From RGIG3102 sp964369975 (lineage in GTDB: Bacteria > Bacillota > Clostridia > Oscillospirales > Ruminococcaceae), in the NCBI GenBank assembly GCA_964369975.1, contig CAYJFZ010000009.1, forward strand, positions 1-64,000: a DNA stretch of 64,000 nt, read 5' to 3'. Below, one piece after another: positions 8,665 through 16,724 of the stretch (positions within the stretch are counted from its first letter, which is position 1; each line of letters opens with the position of its first letter). The notes under the pieces are model-generated. The model worked only from the letters and a program-made list of their open reading frames with translations. It did no database searches and was not told the origin of the DNA. The translations under genes were made by a program, and so were the position numbers.

Positions 8665-8875
8665 ACTTGAAAAAAATGGGTATTAGTGATAAACTTATAT
8701 ATATAAAACAACGAAGCTAAAATCTTATAATAATCTTTCGTTTATAAAAAGCTTTAATGCAGACGATAAACCTGGTTACATATTATAAATAAAGCTTTAC
8801 TTATAAGACTTTGGCAAGCAATATCTAAATAGAAAAAGTATAATTTATTTATCGTTAATTCAAGGAGGATTTTTT

Positions 8876-10159
8876 ATGAAGCAAATAAAACCAAAATTAA
8901 AGCGCTTATTTTTGCCTTTTTTATTAATTAGTGTTATGCTAACAGCCTGTGACTCAGGGCCTAAAAGTGATAGTATAGCTGTATCTTTAGCTGGTGCTTG
9001 GGATAATGAAGAAGCAGAAGTTAGCATAATATTTTCATTATCAAGTGAATACATATTAACTACTACATCCACACAAGAATATGGGTATTATTATGAAGAC
9101 TCTGAAAATGATAATATTCCAACTTTTCATTATATGGGAGAAGATGTTATTATAACTTTTAATTCTTCTGAAAGTATTAATTTATCAATGTACGATGGCG
9201 AATTTGTCTTAGTTGATGAGCCAAAGTTTTTCCCAGCTGATGCGGGCGAAGCTGAGGATATGACTGAGTATGAAGAAATACAAGAAGTAAGCGTTGATAT
9301 AATTGGAGCTTATGATAATGATAATGAGGCAATAAGTTTAGAAATTTTTGAAAATGGTGAGTATACTTTATACCTTCAAGATGAAGTAGTTAGCGGCCAG
9401 TATGTTTTTAATGAAGATTATCTTGATATAAACTTTATGTTTAGTGATGGTGAATACTATGCCTATGTAGATGATAATTATGGCGATATTATCTTCACTG
9501 ACTTTACAGGATTTTTTTATAAAGTAGATAGCCCTTACTATACAAATGCACAAGAGGACGAACAAGAACAAGAACAACCAGAAGCATTATCACAAGACGC
9601 TGAAGATATGCTTTCTGTTTTAAGAGATAGTTACACTTGGAATAATATAGAACAAGGCGTTAGCATAATTTTTGATTATGTAGATGGTGTAGTTGTTTCA
9701 ACAGCGAGTGAAAAACATTATGGCACATATAGCTATATTGAAGATTTAGGCGTTGTGCAAATTTTGTATAACGATGAAGAAAGACAGGTATCCGTTAATG
9801 GTGAGGGAGTAATATTAGTAAGTGGCTTTGAGGGAGAATTTACTCCAGAGTTATTACCACTTTACACACCTTATGAGCCTATAAATTCAGATAGATTTAT
9901 GGGTGAGTGGTATCCTGATGATGAAGAAAATATTTATAGCTTTAGTATAGATGAAAATGGTAACTGGACTCAATATGAATTAATTGGCGATGAATATACA
10001 GAAATTAATTCAGGGGTTATTTCTCACTTAGTAGATGGTATGCATTATAGTATGTATGATAATCAAGGCGAAGTAGTTTATACTATATTCGACTTTGATA
10101 TAGGAAGTATTGTAATTAGTGATGAAACACAAACCATAGGCGGATTTTATTTAGAATAA
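8876..10159 (+). CDS. acidic lipoprotein with four tandem repeat domains
   Basis: 427 residues. A positively charged start, hydrophobic core and LTAC lipobox (Cys25) mark it as a lipoprotein exported and anchored to the outer face of the membrane. The mature part is acidic and holds four diverged repeats at about residues 38-110, 140-225, 248-325 and 338-427. Each opens with an aromatic residue in a G-x-W/Y or Y-T-W context (GAWDN, GAYDN, SYTWN, GEWYP) and goes on with alternating beta-strand-like segments and a GxY motif, suggesting small beta-sandwich or lipocalin-like units. A strong CAAGGAGGA ribosome site precedes the start. No family name is recognised. Single-gene unit with its own terminator. 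Confidence 0.75.
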   Translation: MKQIKPKLKRLFLPFLLISVMLTACDSGPKSDSIAVSLAGAWDNEEAEVSIIFSLSSEYILTTTSTQEYGYYYEDSENDNIPTFHYMGEDVIITFNSSESINLSMYDGEFVLVDEPKFFPADAGEAEDMTEYEEIQEVSVDIIGAYDNDNEAISLEIFENGEYTLYLQDEVVSGQYVFNEDYLDINFMFSDGEYYAYVDDNYGDIIFTDFTGFFYKVDSPYYTNAQEDEQEQEQPEALSQDAEDMLSVLRDSYTWNNIEQGVSIIFDYVDGVVVSTASEKHYGTYSYIEDLGVVQILYNDEERQVSVNGEGVILVSGFEGEFTPELLPLYTPYEPINSDRFMGEWYPDDEENIYSFSIDENGNWTQYELIGDEYTEINSGVISHLVDGMHYSMYDNQGEVVYTIFDFDIGSIVISDETQTIGGFYLE

Positions 10160-10166
10160 TAAATAA

Positions 10167-10200
10167 AAAAAGACACTATCATTATTGATAGTGTCTTTTT
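10167..10200. terminator. bidirectional intrinsic terminator
   Basis: Fifteen-bp stem AAAAAGACACTATCA / TGATAGTGTCTTTTT with loop TTAT, serving the convergent lipoprotein and sufB genes. Confidence 0.85.
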
Positions 10201-10205
10201 AATTA

Positions 10206-11129
10206 TTATTTTAAGAAACCTTTGATGATTTCGCCTTCAGCTTCTTCTTCAGTTAAGCCTAAAGACATAAGCTTTGTCAATTGCTCACCTGCGATTTTTC
10301 CTATTGTAGCTTCATGAATTAATGTTGCGTCTGTATCATTTGCTATAACAACAGGCTCTGCAATAGCAGTACCTTTGCCCATAATGATGGCATCACATTC
10401 AGAATGACCATAGCAAGCGTTGTTACCTGTAATTTTTGAAGTAAATACTTGTTTTGAATTATCTTTAGCAACAGCTCTTGAAATTAATTTTGAGCTACTG
10501 TCTTTACCATTTAACTCAACGGTGAAAATAGTTTTTGCTTCTTGGTTATCGTGAGTCATTATTTTTTCAGTTACTACGAATGTTGCGTTATCATCTAAAG
10601 TGGCATTAGTTGTTCTTACAGTTGAGTCAATACCTTCTAAATGAGTAGTATTCATTTCTAAATAGCTGTTTTCTTTAGCGAAAACATTTGTTATTGTGTC
10701 AATAACATTTTCACCTCTGCCATCGCCTTCACCTATATGTTTTTCTATATAAACTACTCTTGAGTTTTTAGCAAGGTGGAAGTTATGAATACCATTATGA
10801 TGGGATTTACCACCACAGTCATTGTGTATACCACAGCCTGCAACAATAGTAACATCAGCGCCTTCTTCAATGATGAAGTCATTATAAACTAAATCAAACA
10901 TTGCAGAATTTGAAATTATAGCAGGCACATGTACAGTCTCGCCTTTTGAGCCGGCTTTTATGTGAATATCTAAGCCGCCTCCCATTTCTTTTGGAATTAC
11001 TTTGATATTTTCTGAAGATTTATATCCGCCACTTGAGCCATTAATACGCAAATTAAAAGCATCATATTGAGTAATATCCTCAACGCCTGAAACTACACTA
11101 AGTAGATTTTTAATCATATCGTCTGTCAT
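10206..11129 (-). CDS. sufB: SufB/SufD-family Fe-S scaffold subunit, short form
   Basis: 307 residues, much shorter than canonical SufB (about 470), with the right-handed beta-helix core and C-terminal SufBD signature. Conserved elements: ACYGHSECDAIIMG, whose ECD Cys matches the cysteine essential in SufB, and HEATIGKIAGEQL with the conserved Glu. With the SufC ATPase it would form the scaffold that assembles and hands on Fe-S clusters in the cytoplasm. The start at 11129 follows AAGGAG and lies 1 nt after the sufC stop, showing translational coupling. No sufS, sufU or second sufB/D paralogue is in the window. This two-gene layout resembles the minimal SUF-like (SmsCB) type. Confidence 0.88.
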   Translation of the reverse strand: MTDDMIKNLLSVVSGVEDITQYDAFNLRINGSSGGYKSSENIKVIPKEMGGGLDIHIKAGSKGETVHVPAIISNSAMFDLVYNDFIIEEGADVTIVAGCGIHNDCGGKSHHNGIHNFHLAKNSRVVYIEKHIGEGDGRGENVIDTITNVFAKENSYLEMNTTHLEGIDSTVRTTNATLDDNATFVVTEKIMTHDNQEAKTIFTVELNGKDSSSKLISRAVAKDNSKQVFTSKITGNNACYGHSECDAIIMGKGTAIAEPVVIANDTDATLIHEATIGKIAGEQLTKLMSLGLTEEEAEGEIIKGFLK

Positions 11130-11130
11130 A

Positions 11131-11856
11131 TTAATTCGCTCCTTCTTTATAAAATTCACAGTCTTCTTCTACTTCTGCAGAATTTAAAAGTAAAGGTAAG
11201 ACTTCTTGTTTTTTGCCATATTTTTCTACTTTACCATTTTTGATAAGTATAATTTTATCAGCGATATCTAAAATACGCTCTTGGTGAGAAATTATTAAAA
11301 TTGTCCCTTGGATTTCATCGTGGAGTTTATTAAATACATTTATTAAGTTTTTAAAGCTCCATAAATCGATGCCAGCTTCTGGCTCATCAAAAATAGCTAA
11401 CTGACTTTTTCTAATCATAGTCATAGCAATTTCAATTCTTTTTAATTCGCCTCCTGAAAGACTGTCATCGAGTTCTCTGTCTATATAATCTTTAGCACAA
11501 AGACCTACTTCTACTAAGTAATTGCACATCTGTGAGATATTAAGTTTTTTATTACCAGCAAGGTTTAATAAGTCACCTACTGTAAGTCCTTTAAATCTTA
11601 CAGGTTGTTGAAAAGCAAAACTAACTCCTTTTTTTGCTCTATCTGTAAGGCTTAATTCAGTGATATCTTCGCCATTGAAAAAAATCTGACCGTCTGTTGG
11701 CATTTCAATACCAGCTATAATTTTAGCAAGTGTTGATTTACCACCACCATTAGGCCCTGTAATAACAACGAAATTACCACTTTCTATCGTTAAATTTACA
11801 TTATCAAGGATGGTTTTATCTTCAACTTTATAGCTTATGTTTTTTAATTCTAACAT
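11131..11856 (-). CDS. sufC: SufC-type ABC ATPase of Fe-S cluster assembly
   Basis: 241-residue ABC ATPase. Walker A GPNGGGKST (residues 34-42), Q-loop FQQPVRF, signature LSGGELKR, Walker B LAIFDEPEAGIDL and switch His in ISHQE. The LSGGE(L/M)KR and EPEAGIDL forms fit SufC and not transport ATPases. It drives conformational change of the SufB scaffold. First gene of the sufCB operon, with a GGAAGGA ribosome site. The promoter overlaps a perfect 9-3-9 dyad (11887-11907), so expression is probably repressed or sensed by a dimeric regulator such as an Rrf2 or similar family member; that regulator is not in the window. Confidence 0.92.
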   Translation of the reverse strand: MLELKNISYKVEDKTILDNVNLTIESGNFVVITGPNGGGKSTLAKIIAGIEMPTDGQIFFNGEDITELSLTDRAKKGVSFAFQQPVRFKGLTVGDLLNLAGNKKLNISQMCNYLVEVGLCAKDYIDRELDDSLSGGELKRIEIAMTMIRKSQLAIFDEPEAGIDLWSFKNLINVFNKLHDEIQGTILIISHQERILDIADKIILIKNGKVEKYGKKQEVLPLLLNSAEVEEDCEFYKEGAN

Positions 11857-11886
11857 TTTTTTTCCTTCCGTATTTATAATCCTTTA

Positions 11887-11927
11887 AGATATTATGTAAT
11901 AATATCTACACTCATAATAGATACCAA
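11887..11927 (-). promoter_or_regulatory. sufCB promoter with dyad operator
   Basis: Minus strand: TTGGTA (11922-11927), 17-bp spacer, TATTAT (11899-11904). The -10 box lies inside a perfect dyad, AGATATTAT at 11887-11895 and ATAATATCT at 11899-11907 with a 3-nt centre. The position over the -10 and start site fits a repressor operator. Confidence 0.65.
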
Positions 11928-12154
11928 ATGTGTTTACTTTGTGAAAAAGTACACCTTTTTTGTATATTTAATTTTTCGCAAGAAGTTACGCCTAAATCCT
12001 GTATAATTTTTGTGCATTTTGTCGCTTGTTTTTATAGATGAAAAAGTAAAAATTTCAAAGCAAAGAATACGATATTTAAAATTGCATTTACAAATTGATA
12101 TAAATAGTGATATTATGAATATAAATAATAATTTACATTATATAGGAGGCTTTT
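11928..12154. other. intergenic region between divergent sufC and GNAT genes
   Basis: Besides the sufCB promoter it carries a possible plus-strand promoter for the GNAT gene (TTTACA near 12088, 18-bp spacer, TATTAT near 12112). No other gene or RNA was recognised. Confidence 0.4.
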
Positions 12155-12652
12155 ATGAAACTTATTAATATCACTTTAGAAGATGTTACACAAGCTATGC
12201 AAATTATTGATAGCGCAAAAAAACATTTAAAAGAGCAAGGGATAAATCAATGGCAAACAGGCTATCCGGATTATGAGCGAATTAAAAATGATGCCTTAGA
12301 AAAAATAGGATACTTTATTGTTGATGATGAGGAAGTTTTAGGTTATCTTTGTATTGATTATAATGGTGAGAAGGCGTATGAAGATTTAAAAGGCGAATGG
12401 GCAAAAGACGATAAGTATGTAGTAGTTCACAGAATGGCTTTTAGCGATAAAGCAAGGGGTAAAAAATTATCAGATAAAGTATTTTGTTTAGTGCAAGAAA
12501 TGAGCAAAGAAAAAGGAATTAATTATTTTAGGGTAGATACTGATGGCGATAATTTAAAAATGCAACATGTATTAAAGAAAAACGGCTTTACTTATCGTGG
12601 TACTATTTGGTTTGATAATAGCGAAAAAATTGCCTTTGATAAAGTTTTTTAA
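12155..12652 (+). CDS. GNAT-family N-acetyltransferase
   Basis: 165 residues with GNAT architecture. N-terminal helices with the GINQWQTGYP region, strands around DDEEVLGYLCIDYNGE, then HRMAFSDKARGKKLSDKVF, where an R/Q-x-x-G-x-G/A-like acetyl-CoA loop is expected, and INYFRVDTDGDNLKMQHVLKKNGFTYRGTI, typical of the C-terminal half. This INQWQ-to-GFTYRG layout is common in clostridial small-molecule acetyltransferases of unknown substrate. Strong ATAGGAGG ribosome site. Single gene with its own terminator. Confidence 0.82.
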   Translation: MKLINITLEDVTQAMQIIDSAKKHLKEQGINQWQTGYPDYERIKNDALEKIGYFIVDDEEVLGYLCIDYNGEKAYEDLKGEWAKDDKYVVVHRMAFSDKARGKKLSDKVFCLVQEMSKEKGINYFRVDTDGDNLKMQHVLKKNGFTYRGTIWFDNSEKIAFDKVF

Positions 12653-12661
12653 TTATAGATA

Positions 12662-12692
12662 AAAAAATAACCCTTTAAAAGGGTTATTTTTA
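12662..12692. terminator. bidirectional intrinsic terminator
   Basis: AAAATAACCC / GGGTTATTTT stem with A and T flanks between convergent genes. Confidence 0.85.
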
Positions 12693-12694
12693 TT

Positions 12695-14389
12695 TTATGA
12701 TACAAAGGATACATTAATAGCATCATCGAGTAGTCTAAAAGAAACTTTTTGCATAATTTGGTCTACTCTATAAGTATAATTATTTATATCAATTCTACAA
12801 GAAGGGTGAACAATGTTTGCAACTACTTTACACCTTGAATAATCTCTTGTTTCGCTTTCTAATTCAAGTTTTCTTTCATTACTTTCTTCTAAATAAGAAG
12901 TATATAATAATAGCTGTTCTTTTAATTGATTTAGTAGTGTTTGCTTTTCAGTAGGCAATTCATTTTGTGTTTCTAAGAATTTAATGTTTTTTGATAATTT
13001 ATCAATAGTTTGAGTTGATTGCGCTATACTCTCTTTTAAAAAGGCGAATTCTTCGCTCACTTTATGAGACTTGCCTAAAACTATTTTTGATACTCTACCA
13101 CTCTCATTGCCTATTACATTTGCAATAACAGAGTTAAAAGCTGTTATTCTACTGTTTAAAATCGTGCCTTTTCCACCGGTCACTTCTACACTGTCATCAC
13201 TAAAAACAGTGCTGTTAATTAAAGCGTTTGTTTTTATCCTACCCCCACAAATTACTGTGCAGTTTTCAATAAATTTGCAAGTGATGTTACCGCCAGCTTC
13301 TAATTTACCGCTTGAGTCAGCATTTATACCTTCTTCTACTACGATTTCATTACCGGCTATTATGATACAATCCTCAGCAGTGCCCTTTACATAAACACTA
13401 CCATTAGCCCTAACTTCAAAGCCTGCTTTAATATCTCCCATAATAACAACATCACCAACAAAGTCGATATTGCCAGTAGAATTATCAACATTGCCTGAAA
13501 GTTTAAATACATTTTCTACAACATACTTATTGTTAAAATAAGACAGTCTGCCGTCTATTTCAGCTAAAATTACATTCTTATCATTAGATAAATAAGTACC
13601 TTTGCCGACAGCAGGTGGTGCGTTTTTGCCGTCTTTAGCTTTTAGTTTATTTGAATAAATATCAGTACCCTCAACTCCTAAGGTTGCATAAATGATTCTT
13701 GCAATAGGTACATCTTTAGTTATATTATTTTCTAAATTTAATTTTTTAAAATCTATTCTTCCATGCTCATCTTCGATGTAGCTTGATTCTTTATTTATTT
13801 TAATGAACTCAAATATTTTGCCATCTTGGCCTGGGATTGGTCTTTTTCCTTTAGCTATTTGAATAAAAAAGCAATACTGCTCTTTTTCTATTATTTTAGT
13901 TAATAAATCCTCATCAATACCAAAAGAAATTTTTGCCTTTTCTAAAGCCTTATTAATGATTTCCATATTTAATTCAGTCCCGCCTTTTAAAGCAGGTAAA
14001 GTAAATATATATCCTGATAAGCCATCTTTTGCCCCATAAGCATAAGCGAAGGCATCAACTGGTGCTTCCTCTTGACTTTTCGCTAAAAACTTCTCAACTA
14101 AAGGCTTTAAGGTCTTATCTAAAGCAAAGCGCTCTTGTGAGGGGATATTTGTATTATATTTTGCATCATAACCAAATAAAACACAAATTTCAGATATTAC
14201 ATTTGTATAAACAGGATGAGCGTTGTCAATTTCTTCGACAACTACAGCGGGGACTTCTTTTACTATTTGATTTTTTTGCTCATCAGTGTCTTGCGTTAAG
14301 TTTTCTTTTTCTTCTAAGTCCTCTTTTTCTTGTTTGTCTTTTGTGAATTTTTCAAACAAAGTAAAAAGCAAGCTCTTATCTTTTTCCAT
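12695..14389 (-). CDS. FapA/DUF342 family protein
   Basis: 564 residues. An acidic, low-complexity N-terminus (about 1-55), then the globular N-domain of the FapA/DUF342 family. From about 290 to 430 comes the characteristic beta-helix-like repeat region (SGNVDNSTGNIDFVGDVVI, GDIKAGFEVRANGSVYVKG, then successive I/V-rich rungs), then a coiled coil near 455-510 and a short C-terminal domain. The family is named for a flagellar assembly protein but is widespread in bacteria without nearby flagellar genes, and its role is unclear. Cytoplasmic by sequence. No flagellar genes occur in the window. Ribosome site AGAGGTGAT. Confidence 0.85.
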   Translation of the reverse strand: MEKDKSLLFTLFEKFTKDKQEKEDLEEKENLTQDTDEQKNQIVKEVPAVVVEEIDNAHPVYTNVISEICVLFGYDAKYNTNIPSQERFALDKTLKPLVEKFLAKSQEEAPVDAFAYAYGAKDGLSGYIFTLPALKGGTELNMEIINKALEKAKISFGIDEDLLTKIIEKEQYCFFIQIAKGKRPIPGQDGKIFEFIKINKESSYIEDEHGRIDFKKLNLENNITKDVPIARIIYATLGVEGTDIYSNKLKAKDGKNAPPAVGKGTYLSNDKNVILAEIDGRLSYFNNKYVVENVFKLSGNVDNSTGNIDFVGDVVIMGDIKAGFEVRANGSVYVKGTAEDCIIIAGNEIVVEEGINADSSGKLEAGGNITCKFIENCTVICGGRIKTNALINSTVFSDDSVEVTGGKGTILNSRITAFNSVIANVIGNESGRVSKIVLGKSHKVSEEFAFLKESIAQSTQTIDKLSKNIKFLETQNELPTEKQTLLNQLKEQLLLYTSYLEESNERKLELESETRDYSRCKVVANIVHPSCRIDINNYTYRVDQIMQKVSFRLLDDAINVSFVS

Positions 14390-14543
14390 ATAATCACCTC
14401 TACTAACTATATATAAGATACTATAATTATAGCATAATATATACGAAATTCAAATGATTGCATTTGTGCAAATAAATGATATTTCATTATCTTTTTTATG
14501 GAATATGCAATATTTTACCTTTTTATTAAAAGGAAAAATAGAA

Positions 14544-14571
14544 TTGTATTTTTTAAATATTGTGATATAAT
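14544..14571 (+). promoter_or_regulatory. promoter of the hemerythrin gene
   Basis: TTGTAT (14544-14549), 16-bp spacer, TATAAT (14566-14571). Confidence 0.6.
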
Positions 14572-14609
14572 ATACTCAAAGTAAAATTGTTTATAGAAAG
14601 AGTGAGGGT

Positions 14610-15005
14610 ATGAATTACAAATTAACAAGCGATTTATTAACAGGTAATGAGCTAATTGATGAGCAACATAGAGAATTAATTGATATTATAAATAGTATGC
14701 TTTTAGCTTGTGCAAAAGGCGAGGGTAGAGCGAGCTTAGAAAAAACAGTAGATTTTTTATTACAGTACATTGATAAGCATTTTAAAGATGAGGAAGATTT
14801 GCAAATAAAAGCAAATTATCCTTATTATAAAGAGCATAAAGATTATCATGAAAATTTTAAAAAACAATTTAATATTTTAGCTCAAAAGCTAAAAAAAGAA
14901 GGGGCGACAATTCCCATTTTAGCAGAAGTTAATATTTCTTTATCTAAACTAATTACACATATAAAAACAGCTGATAAAAAAATAGGTGAGTTTTTAAAAC
15001 AATAA
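14610..15005 (+). CDS. bacteriohemerythrin
   Basis: 131-residue single-domain hemerythrin. The di-iron ligand pattern is complete: His20 (DEQHREL), His57 and Glu61 (KHFKDEE), His76 and His80 (EHKDYH), His117 and Asp122 (THIKTADKK). Such proteins bind oxygen or, in some families, store iron or repair Fe centres. In an anaerobe an oxygen-scavenging or -sensing role is likely, but that is inference. It is cytoplasmic, of normal length, and transcribed alone from a good promoter into a good terminator. Confidence 0.92.
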   Translation: MNYKLTSDLLTGNELIDEQHRELIDIINSMLLACAKGEGRASLEKTVDFLLQYIDKHFKDEEDLQIKANYPYYKEHKDYHENFKKQFNILAQKLKKEGATIPILAEVNISLSKLITHIKTADKKIGEFLKQ

Positions 15006-15007
15006 TT

Positions 15008-15043
15008 AAAAAAAATACATAGCTTTTCGCTATGTATTTTTTT
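15008..15043. terminator. bidirectional intrinsic terminator
   Basis: AAATACATAGC / GCTATGTATTT stem with A and T runs on both sides, between convergent genes. Confidence 0.85.
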
Positions 15044-15905
15044 AATAAAAAGATAATTGATTATCTTTTTCATTGAATTCATGGATGTAATCAAAAATCT
15101 CTTTAGTTTGATACATCATATTATTTTCTTTACAAAAAGTTTTTATAAGTTTTGTTAATTCTTGATTATGTTTGCTTTTTATTCCATAAGAATTACCGTA
15201 AGTTTTCATATATTCTTTTTTTAGATTAGGAAAATGCTCATCTAATTTTTGATAATAGTATTCTCTATTACCATACCTTAAGGTCATCCCTACTCCAAAA
15301 GTTAAAACACCCAAAACTCCGGCTTCCTTACAATAATTCAAAATACCTAAAATATTTTCCTTTGTATCATTTATTAAAGGTAGGATAGGAGTAAGCCAGA
15401 CTATTGTTGGAATATTATGTTTTTTAAGCTCTTTTAATACTTCAAACCGTCTTTTTGTAGTAGCTACATTAGGCTCTAAAATTTTACATAAATCTTCATC
15501 AAAAGTAGTAAGAGTCATCTGTACTACACATTTTGTGTTTTCGTTTATTTTTTTTAATAAGTCAATATCCCTTAAGATTAAATCAGATTTTGTTAAAATG
15601 CTTACACCAAAATCATGTTTTAAAATTAACTCAAGGCATTTTTTAGTATGTTCGATTTCTTTTTCTAAAGGTATGTAAGGGTCAGTCATAGCGCCAGTAG
15701 TTATCATAAAGCGCTTTTTCTTTTTCATAAGCTCTTTTTCCAAAATTAAAGGGGCATCAATTTTAATTTCAATATCTTCAAAATCATATGTTTTTCTATA
15801 TACTTCACTCCTTGAATCACAATAAATACAGCCGTGGGTACAGCCTCTGTATAAATTTATGTTATTTTTTTGCGAAAGTATTGTTTTACTAACTATGTAT
15901 TTAAT
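15042..15905 (-). CDS. SPL-family radical SAM protein with an ATT start codon
   Basis: Proposed 287 residues. The radical SAM cysteines are at Cys22, Cys26 and Cys29 in YRGCTHGCIYCDSRSE, then TTGAMTDPYIPLEKE, LTKSDLILRDIDLL and WLTPILPLIND, as in spore photoproduct lyase-like (SPL) radical SAM proteins. The frame is open upstream to a stop near 15942 but holds no ATG or GTG, and the first TTG/ATG (from about 15758/15743) come after the cysteine cluster. An ATT at 15905 sits 7 nt after AGTAGG in GTAGGTGATGAT, the geometry used by the ATG at 16725. It either uses an ATT start or carries a 2-bp frameshift (ATGATATT for ATGATT). DNA repair is the family association; the true substrate is unknown. 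Confidence 0.72.
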   Translation of the reverse strand: MKYIVSKTILSQKNNINLYRGCTHGCIYCDSRSEVYRKTYDFEDIEIKIDAPLILEKELMKKKKRFMITTGAMTDPYIPLEKEIEHTKKCLELILKHDFGVSILTKSDLILRDIDLLKKINENTKCVVQMTLTTFDEDLCKILEPNVATTKRRFEVLKELKKHNIPTIVWLTPILPLINDTKENILGILNYCKEAGVLGVLTFGVGMTLRYGNREYYYQKLDEHFPNLKKEYMKTYGNSYGIKSKHNQELTKLIKTFCKENNMMYQTKEIFDYIHEFNEKDNQLSFY

Positions 15906-16042
15906 ATCATCACCTACTTTTAATAGTATGTATTTACAATATCATAAATTTATAAAAAAGTATATATTGTTTTTTTAAAATAAAAATGATAAAATTATTA
16001 AAATAAACAATATATTAAATTAACATAAAAGGAGAAAACAAA

Positions 16043-16720
16043 ATGAAAAGGTCGCACATTAATAAAGCAATAAAAGATATGGAAAAATTATTAGATGAAT
16101 ATAAGTTTTCCTTACCACCTTTTTGTCATTTCACCCCAGATGAATGGCAAGAAAAAAACAGCGAATACGATGAAATTCGTGATAATATGTTAGGCTGGGA
16201 TATTACAGACTACGGGCTTGGTGATTTTGAGAAAGTTGGTTTTTCTTTAATCACTCTAAGAAATGGTAATTTACACAATGATAAATACAAAAAAACTTAC
16301 GCTGAAAAACTATTAATGCTTAAAGAAGGGCAAACTTCGCCTATGCATTTTCACTTTCAAAAAAGTGAGGATATTATAAATAGAGGAGGCGGTGTTTTAG
16401 TTATTGCAGTATATAATGATAATGATGGCAAGCTTTGCGATAGCGATGTTTTAGTAAACCAAGATGGTCGTTCATACTATGTAAAAGCTGGCACTGAAAT
16501 TGAGCTTTCTCCTGGTGAAAGTATTACACTATGGCCTCATCAATATCACGATTTTAAAGTGAAAAAGGGTACAGGCGATGTATTAATAGGTGAAGTGTCT
16601 ATGTGTAATGATGATAATACTGATAATAGATTTTATGAAGAAGTTGGTCGTTTTCCAAAAATAGAAGAAGATGAAAAGCCATACAGACTTCTTTGTAATG
16701 AATATCCTAAAAGTAGGTGA
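16043..16720 (+). CDS. D-lyxose (D-mannose) isomerase
   Basis: 225-residue cupin-fold sugar isomerase of the D-lyxose ketol-isomerase family. Metal ligands are visible in MHFHFQKSEDI (His102, His104, Glu109) and WPHQYHDF (a His near 170). The family interconverts D-lyxose with D-xylulose and D-mannose with D-fructose, with Mn2+. Start follows AAAAGGAG. First gene of a three-gene operon with a PfkB kinase 4 bp downstream and a mutarotase. A plus-strand -10 TAAAAT with TTGTTT upstream lies near 15970-15995. Full length. Confidence 0.9.
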   Translation: MKRSHINKAIKDMEKLLDEYKFSLPPFCHFTPDEWQEKNSEYDEIRDNMLGWDITDYGLGDFEKVGFSLITLRNGNLHNDKYKKTYAEKLLMLKEGQTSPMHFHFQKSEDIINRGGGVLVIAVYNDNDGKLCDSDVLVNQDGRSYYVKAGTEIELSPGESITLWPHQYHDFKVKKGTGDVLIGEVSMCNDDNTDNRFYEEVGRFPKIEEDEKPYRLLCNEYPKSR

Positions 16721-16724
16721 TTAT

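Noticed and set aside
13071..14346. Plus-strand open frames opposite the FapA gene
   Set aside because: Low-complexity Leu/Ser-rich translations that mirror the real minus-strand gene; no expression signals.
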